NCBI RefSeq assembly: GCF_008042275.1
Contig: NZ_RDBK01000001.1
Coordinates: 304,880-340,472 of the forward strand
From: Streptomyces sp. OR43
GTDB taxonomy: Bacteria; Actinomycetota; Actinomycetes; Streptomycetales; Streptomycetaceae
Length of the DNA: 35,593 nt
Reading direction: 5' to 3'
Positions 31,229-35,593 of the stretch are shown one piece after another. The translations under genes and the position numbers were made by a program. The notes beneath the pieces were generated by a model. It saw only the letters and a program-made list of their open reading frames with translations. It was not told where the DNA came from and made no database searches. Every line of letters begins with the position of its first letter. Positions within the stretch are counted from its first letter, which is position 1.

Positions 31229-32079
31229 CACAACCACCTTCCTGCGTGTACGTCACGCACCTCGTAGCCCCTAAGCACGGCAGCACGCAGGCGGAATGCG
31301 AGGACGCCGTCGTCGTGCTGCCAGACCATCCGCATGACCACATGCTGCGGGAACCGATCACTGCCGGTGTCTGTGACGGGGCAACTGAGAGCGCTCTGGC
31401 GAAGGACTGGGCCCGGCTTCTGTCCCGTGCGGCGGCCGAGCATGCTTTGGAGCGGCCCGACCTGCTGCAAGGCGGGCACGCCTTCGAAGAGTTCGCGGCG
31501 TCGGTCGTGGACCAGTGGGAGCCCTGGCTCGAGCAGTACACGAAGGAGCGCGTCGCGGACGGGCGCCCGTTGAAGTGGTACGAGCACACCAAGCTTGCCG
31601 AGGGTGCGTACGCAACCCTGCTCACCGTGCGGGTGGACCCGGAAAACGTTTCCGAGACGGACGCCGAGGCCTTTTCCCCGGCATGGCGGTGGCAGGCTGC
31701 CGCCCTGGGGGACAGCTGCTTGTTCCATCTGCGGAACGACCAGCTCGTCGAGGCTTTCCCGGTGGGGTCCGCCGAAGAGTTCGGTACCGTCCCCGACCTC
31801 TTCGGCAGCCGAAACCGTGATGCGGCCCTGCTGGCCGGCCGCACGCGGTACACCGGAGGCCGGTGCCTGCCGGGCGACCGGTTGTTCCTCATGACCGACG
31901 CACTGGCGGCATGGTTCCTGTCGGTACCCGACCAAGCCGAAGCGCTGAGGGAACTGCTGGAGTTCTCCGCTCCCGACGACCGTGGCGCGTTCGTGGACTG
32001 GCTGAACGGTCTCCGGGAGCGTCAGCAGCTACGCAACGACGACGTTGCCGTCGTACGGATCGATTTCGAAGGGCGATGA
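31225..32079 (+). CDS. PP2C-family protein phosphatase
   Basis: This 284-residue protein keeps the metal-binding positions of PP2C: ECEDAV (D27), CDGATES (D51, in place of DGxGG), LGDS (161-164), MTDAL (D225) and NDDVAV (272-273 region). It should remove phosphate from Ser/Thr residues with two metal ions. The motifs are looser than in housekeeping PP2C proteins but agree with those in vWA-kinase triads. An insertion of about 40 residues, rich in charged side chains, lies between the second and third motifs. Its GTG overlaps the vWA stop (GTGA), and its TGA overlaps the kinase ATG. It probably reverses the kinase's action on a shared target. Confidence 0.85.
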   Translation: MTQPPSCVYVTHLVAPKHGSTQAECEDAVVVLPDHPHDHMLREPITAGVCDGATESALAKDWARLLSRAAAEHALERPDLLQGGHAFEEFAASVVDQWEPWLEQYTKERVADGRPLKWYEHTKLAEGAYATLLTVRVDPENVSETDAEAFSPAWRWQAAALGDSCLFHLRNDQLVEAFPVGSAEEFGTVPDLFGSRNRDAALLAGRTRYTGGRCLPGDRLFLMTDALAAWFLSVPDQAEALRELLEFSAPDDRGAFVDWLNGLRERQQLRNDDVAVVRIDFEGR

Positions 32080-34262
32080 CCGTGGGATCCCCCACCGTTC
32101 CGCAGCGGCAGTTTCCCAGTGGCGCCGCCTACGCGGAGGCGCTGCAGCACACCCAACTGTGCTTCCAGCACCCCGAACTCAGGGGCGCGCGACCGGAAGT
32201 GACCAAGCTCGGCCTGCCTCGCGCGATCTCCGGCGCCTTCGCGAGTGTCTTCTCGCTGACCTCGCCCACGTCGGGTCGCCGGTATGCGGTCAAATGCTTC
32301 ACCCGTTACGTCCCCGATCAGGAACGGCGCTATCAGGCCATCAGCGCCCGCCTGGCACGCCTGGACCAGGCCGAGCTCTCTCAGCCGTGGAACCTCGGCT
32401 TCGACTATCTCCCTGACGCGATCACTGTGGGCCAGGAGCGATATCCCGTCCTGAAGATGGAGTGGATCGAGGCGGTCACCCTGTCCTCCTGGCTCGACGC
32501 CAACCATGCGGACAGGTTCGCCGTCGACCGCCTGGCCGACCGGTTCGCAGCTCTGACCGGCGATTTGTCCCGGCACGAGATTGCTCACGGGGACCTGCAG
32601 CACGGCAACCTGCTCGTCGCCAACGACGACACCCTGCGCCTGGTCGACTACGACGGCATGTATGTGCCGGCGCTGTCCGGGCTCGGCGGCACGGAGCGGG
32701 GGCACCGTAACTATCAGTCGCCTCTGCGCGGAAACGACGACTTCGGTGTGACGCTGGACAGGTTCTCGGCATGGGTCATCTTCATGTCGCTCAAGTCGAT
32801 CGCCACCGACCCTGCCCTCTGGAACAGGCTGCACGAGCCGAGTGGCGAGTTTTTGCTGCTCACGGAGGATGACTTCAAGAGGCCGGGCGGCTCCACTGGA
32901 CTGCAGACGCTGCTCGCTCATCCCGACCGGGCGGTGAGCAGTCTCGCTGACCAGGTGAGGTCCCTGGCCTTTCAGCCGCTCGATCTGCTCCCCCCGCTCT
33001 CCGATGCCATCCCGAAGCAACGCACCGCCGCTACGACGACCAGCGCACCGGCTGCCCCCGTGACTACTGCTCCCGGTGGCGCGGGCGGACTCCCCGGCTG
33101 GATGAACGGGCACGTCACACCGCAAGCGGTGCCACCGCAGGTCGCGCCACCCGGGGCGGCACCGGACTGTTTCCGCACTCGAGCGGTCCTGGACGTGGTC
33201 ACGGCCGTGCTGGTGCCACTGCTGCTGGCCATGAGCGGTCTTCTGCTCGTCGTCGGAGGCCCGCTGCCGCCGGCTGGAATAGGGGCGCCCGTCGTCATCG
33301 CTGCCGCCATCACCATGATTGCTTGGAGCCGCCGGGTCGAGCGGGCACAGTCCCAGGCCGTTCTGACGGGGCTCACGGCACAACTGGCCCAGCTCGATGA
33401 CCCGGTCAAGGCAGCCGAGAAGCTGCGCAAGCAGAAGGCGAAGTTCGACGCCCAAGAGGCGAAACGGACCGCCGCGTACCCCAAGGAACAGGAGAAGCTC
33501 ATAGCCCGATACCACGCCGAGCTCAAGGAAGCTGAACAGCGCAAGATCCGCAAGCAACGCGACATCGCCAAGAAGATCGACGGGCTCTCGGAGGAGCTCA
33601 GCAAGGCCCTGGCGAAGGCGCTCGCTGCCAAGCAGACGGCGTACGTCCGGGATCAGCTCGACCGGCGGCTGATCGCCCAGTCCCCCCCGCACGGCATCGG
33701 GAAGACACTCGCTGCCCGTCTCGCCGACGTCGGCATCCGGACGGCAGCGGACTTCACGGGCTACCGGGCAGTGCAGAACAATTCCTACAACAGCGTCGGC
33801 GCTGAACTCAAGCTGCGCAGCGGCCGTTTCGTGAATGTCCCGGGCATCGGTGAGGCGAAGGCCGTCGCACTCGATATCTGGCGCAAGGATCTGTACAACT
33901 CCGCTGTCGCCCGTCAGCCAAGCGCTCTCACCCCGACGGAGCGACTGCCGATTGAGCAGGACAACGCCCGCCGCCGGGCTCAGCTCACCGGCCAGCGCCA
34001 GACCCTGGAGTCCGCTACCGAAGCGCTGCGCGAATCGGCGCGGAAACGATGGGAGGATGGCCAGAAGCGGCTTGCCCGAGAGAACGCGCTCGCAGGCGAA
34101 GACGCTGCGCGACAGCGGCAGGAGTTCAGCCGACGGACCGTCGCTCTCCAGGAGAACAGTGCGCTCCACGGGGCGCTCAGCGACTCGGTGGACACAGCCA
34201 GGCTCCGACGACGAGGGCTGTCCTACGCGCACTATGTATGGTTCCTCTACATCGGGCGCTGA
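32076..34262 (+). CDS. Protein kinase with membrane segments, coiled coils and helix-hairpin-helix motifs
   Basis: This 728-residue protein has a kinase domain at about 45-310: the glycine loop GAFASVF (53-59), the VAIK lysine K73 in YAVKCF, the catalytic loop HGDLQHGN (171-178; D173, N178), and DYD (191-193) where DFG is usual. A Pro/Ala linker follows, then two membrane helices (about 371-395 and 402-417), a long charged coiled coil (420-530), two helix-hairpin-helix motifs (HGIGKTLAARLADVGI at 539-554 and VPGIGEAKAVALD at 588-600), and a second coiled coil to about 690. HhH motifs usually bind DNA. This is the third gene of the vWA/PP2C operon (ATGA overlap) and is probably the signalling kinase of the triad. 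Confidence 0.87.
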   Translation: MTVGSPTVPQRQFPSGAAYAEALQHTQLCFQHPELRGARPEVTKLGLPRAISGAFASVFSLTSPTSGRRYAVKCFTRYVPDQERRYQAISARLARLDQAELSQPWNLGFDYLPDAITVGQERYPVLKMEWIEAVTLSSWLDANHADRFAVDRLADRFAALTGDLSRHEIAHGDLQHGNLLVANDDTLRLVDYDGMYVPALSGLGGTERGHRNYQSPLRGNDDFGVTLDRFSAWVIFMSLKSIATDPALWNRLHEPSGEFLLLTEDDFKRPGGSTGLQTLLAHPDRAVSSLADQVRSLAFQPLDLLPPLSDAIPKQRTAATTTSAPAAPVTTAPGGAGGLPGWMNGHVTPQAVPPQVAPPGAAPDCFRTRAVLDVVTAVLVPLLLAMSGLLLVVGGPLPPAGIGAPVVIAAAITMIAWSRRVERAQSQAVLTGLTAQLAQLDDPVKAAEKLRKQKAKFDAQEAKRTAAYPKEQEKLIARYHAELKEAEQRKIRKQRDIAKKIDGLSEELSKALAKALAAKQTAYVRDQLDRRLIAQSPPHGIGKTLAARLADVGIRTAADFTGYRAVQNNSYNSVGAELKLRSGRFVNVPGIGEAKAVALDIWRKDLYNSAVARQPSALTPTERLPIEQDNARRRAQLTGQRQTLESATEALRESARKRWEDGQKRLARENALAGEDAARQRQEFSRRTVALQENSALHGALSDSVDTARLRRRGLSYAHYVWFLYIGR

Positions 34263-34570
34263 GGAATCGCGCCCTATCGTCGCGTCAGACCTGCTGACCA
34301 GCGTCGTAACTGCTTCGTAGTCCGGACCGGCTACTCGGCAGGCGCTCGACTGCCCGAATGCCTTGTCACTGGCGGCAATGCCCCGTCGTGATACGCGGAA
34401 AAGTCTGAGCCTGGCCCGATGCTGTGATCCCAGAGCGGCGGAGCAGCCGCGGTCGGCTTTCCTGTACCTCGCTGGTGCTCCGTCCGCGATGCCCTCTCCC
34501 GGGAGGGGCGCCGCACGGGCACAGTGCGTGCGCAGGCAGCGGATAGCCTGGGGTTGTCTTAACGGAGGTT
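34263..34570. other. Non-coding tail of the island
   Basis: I see no supported gene. Open frames on both strands lack ribosome binding sites and recognisable motifs. A palindrome, CTCCCGGGAG (34496-34505), flanked by GCCC and GGGC, may be a terminator of the kinase operon, although it lies 230 bases after the stop. The stretch just before 34571 may contain island sequence used in recombination. Confidence 0.35.
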
Positions 34571-34627
34571 GGTGGACACGAACGTCGACAATGCGGACCG
34601 GCAGGTGCGGCTGAGCTTCCTGGGCTG
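34571..34627 (+). pseudogene. Displaced 3' end of yjbQ (probable right attachment site)
   Basis: From GTG at about 34572 the frame reads VDTNVDNADRQVRLSFLG then TGA. It parallels the intact gene's VDTNRDNANRHVRLSFFG. The codons are GC-rich at third positions (GAC, ACG, AAC, GTC, GCG, CGG, CTG), as in the body of the chromosomal yjbQ. It is therefore probably the original end of the gene, pushed about 7.7 kb downstream, or the end carried by a neighbouring element. CGACAATGC at 34586-34594 is identical to the left copy. Confidence 0.75.
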
Positions 34628-34695
34628 ACCAAGATCGTTCAGCTGGGTCGTGCCGCCGATTCTCCGTACCATGCGCGCTCGAACGGGGAGGAGAT

Positions 34696-35041
34696 ATGCG
34701 CGGTACGGACCTAATGCGATCGAACGACCCTACGACGGATGCGGCACGTGCCTGCTCGGAGTGCGGCGGCTGTCGCGCGTGAAGCCGGCGACGTCTTCGC
34801 CTGAGCGCCGGCGCGAGAACGTGCTCACCGCCGCCGCTCCGTCGGTGCTCACATCATCGGCTGGGCGGACGACCGGGAGGTCTCCGGAGCCACCGATCCC
34901 GTGATCCGCCCCAGCCTGGGCCCGTGGCTCCGTGACGAGAAGGGCCCGTACGACGGCTTGGTCGCCGCAGCGGTGGACCGGCTCGGCCGCAATGTCGTCG
35001 ACTGCCTGAACAACCGCCTACAAGATGCGCGACGAGACCGC
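34696..35041 (+). pseudogene. Serine recombinase relic
   Basis: ATG 34696, behind GGGGAGGAG, gives a 28-residue start (MRGTDLMRSNDPTTD, then CSECGGC), then TGA. In the same phase comes TSSPERRRENVLTAAA. After a frameshift near 34850 comes HIIGWADDREVSGATDP, then RPSLGPWLRDEKGPYDGLVA and AAVDRLGRNVVDCLN. After one extra A (about 35010) comes AYKMRDE. This matches the N-terminal resolvase domain of Streptomyces serine recombinases. The segment between CGGC and TSSPER, where the catalytic serine normally lies, appears deleted, and nothing of the DNA-binding C-terminal domain follows. It is dead. Confidence 0.8.
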
Positions 35042-35047
35042 AGGAGG

Positions 35048-35346
35048 TACAGACGGGCGGCTCGCCGGGCTTATCGTTCTCGCGGCAGCCGCCGGATACC
35101 TGTGGCAAGGCGTTGCGATGCTGCGCACCACCACCAGCCCCGGGCCGGTACGACGCCGGCAGGTCATCGGCCGGACCGCGATCACGTACCTCGAACACGT
35201 CTGGAACCGGGACCTGTTCGCCTACGACCCGGGCGGGACGCTCCCCCGACATCGCCCCGGACCCCGGCGAGCACACCATCACCCACGACCACCTCGCCCG
35301 GGTCCGCTCCTACCGACACCTGGCAGAGGAGTGGCAACGCCGATGA
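35048..35346 (+). pseudogene. Unknown small membrane-associated protein, frameshifted
   Basis: A coding-like frame (DGRLAGLIVLAAAAGYLWQG, then RTTTSPGPVRRRQVIGRTA and WNRDLFAYDPG) shifts at a run of five Cs (about 35242) and resumes as PDIAPDPGEHTITHDHLA, then RVRSYRHLAEEWQRR and TGA at 35344-35346. Removing one C joins the two parts. AGGAGG at 35041-35046 lies at its start, but no in-frame start codon follows it. The nearest ATG (35025) belongs to the recombinase relic, so the two may be joined by a deletion. It has one N-terminal hydrophobic helix. I do not recognise the family. Confidence 0.45.
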
Positions 35347-35593
35347 GCCGATCGCGGTCCAGTCCCTGATGCCGTGCGGCGGGAGTCAGACCTTCTCAGC
35401 GGTCACCCGGGCATGGCCCGTGGTGCGCCTGGTGATGGTCTCGACGTCGGACGTCGGGGAAGCGCCGCATGACGCAGCCGGGGGATCGACCTCGGGCCGG
35501 CCGGGGCCGGGCTTCCGGCAGGTCTTCTCTCGCGAAGAACTGCCGGAGGCTTCGGCCCCGGGTGCCTCGGTTCACGCCGAGCGTGGCTTCCGG
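35347..35593. other. Right end of the window, no supported gene
   Basis: A minus-strand frame ending TGA at 35386-35388 would encode a short stretch ending HARVTAEKV, but a stop codon lies near 35572 and the start is outside or absent. It may be the tail of a gene broken by a frameshift, and I cannot assign it. Confidence 0.25.

Larger units (their letters stand above)
26888..34627. mobile_element. Genomic island inserted at the 3' end of yjbQ
   Basis: The island is bounded by two versions of the yjbQ 3' end, both containing CGACAATGC (26897-26905 and 34586-34594) in the same codon phase. The left version is AT-rich and element-like, and the right is GC-rich and host-like. Inside are a transposase relic, an EACC1-like/caspase pair, a broken NERD gene and a vWA-PP2C-kinase operon. 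No intact integrase is visible within it. The exact crossover point cannot be fixed because the two ends differ outside the shared core. Confidence 0.7.

Noticed and set aside
34363..34632. Short overlapping frames on both strands before the displaced yjbQ end
   Set aside because: They have no motifs or ribosome sites. The plus-strand frame runs through the yjbQ remnant in a different phase.
1..35593. CRISPR arrays, rRNA or tRNA genes, replication origin
   Set aside because: No regularly spaced repeats, no tRNA-like cloverleaf with TTCGA-type loop in context, no rRNA sequence and no DnaA-box cluster were seen. The yjbQ target is a protein gene, not a tRNA.

Overview
The window is high-GC actinobacterial DNA and looks like a Streptomyces chromosome. 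Third codon positions are strongly GC-biased, GTG and TTG starts are common, several genes appear leaderless, and many products have typical Streptomyces forms (XRE-cupin regulator, DUF3516 Ski2-like helicase, DUF6011, DUF7144, MltG, YjbQ). No rRNA, tRNA or CRISPR array was seen. All assignments come from reading the sequence and from recalled family features; no search was run.

Region 1 (1-26.9 kb) is an ordinary chromosomal arm. In order it holds: the tail of an amidohydrolase; an XRE-cupin regulator with a GNAT acetyltransferase; a DUF7144 membrane protein; a ClC channel and a CPA1-type Na+/H+ antiporter; a hypothetical membrane protein opposite a DUF6011 zinc protein; a Ski2-like helicase followed by thioesterase II; a YdjM-type membrane hydrolase; a frameshifted Lrp/AsnC regulator divergent from a DHA2-type MFS exporter; a two-gene heterodimeric ABC exporter; an L,D-transpeptidase lipoprotein; a large FAD/Fe-S D-lactate dehydrogenase-like enzyme behind a MarR regulator, which is divergent from a second ABC exporter; an unannotated-looking 19-residue hydrophobic peptide gene with a strong ribosome binding site; MltG; a flavoprotein monooxygenase; and YjbQ.

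Region 2 (about 26.9-34.6 kb) is a genomic island. The last 17 codons of yjbQ at 26.9 kb are AT-rich at third positions, unlike the rest of the gene. A second, GC-rich yjbQ 3' end lies at 34571-34627. Both contain CGACAATGC. This fits an element that inserted near the 3' end of yjbQ and supplied a replacement end. The cargo has two tight operons. The first is an EACC1-like protein followed by a caspase-like protease fused to a C-terminal helix-turn-helix domain. The second is a vWA protein, a PP2C phosphatase and a protein kinase that also carries membrane segments, coiled coils and helix-hairpin-helix motifs (a TerY-P-like triad). Between them lie a small membrane protein gene and a broken NERD-domain (PglW-like) gene. 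An IS5-type transposase relic sits at the left edge. The cargo looks like a biological-conflict or phage-defence island.

Region 3 (34.6 kb to the end) is decaying mobile DNA. It holds a serine-recombinase relic that has lost the segment expected to carry the catalytic serine, then a frameshifted unknown gene. Because this recombinase lies outside the second yjbQ end, the locus may be a tandem array of elements that used the same attachment site.
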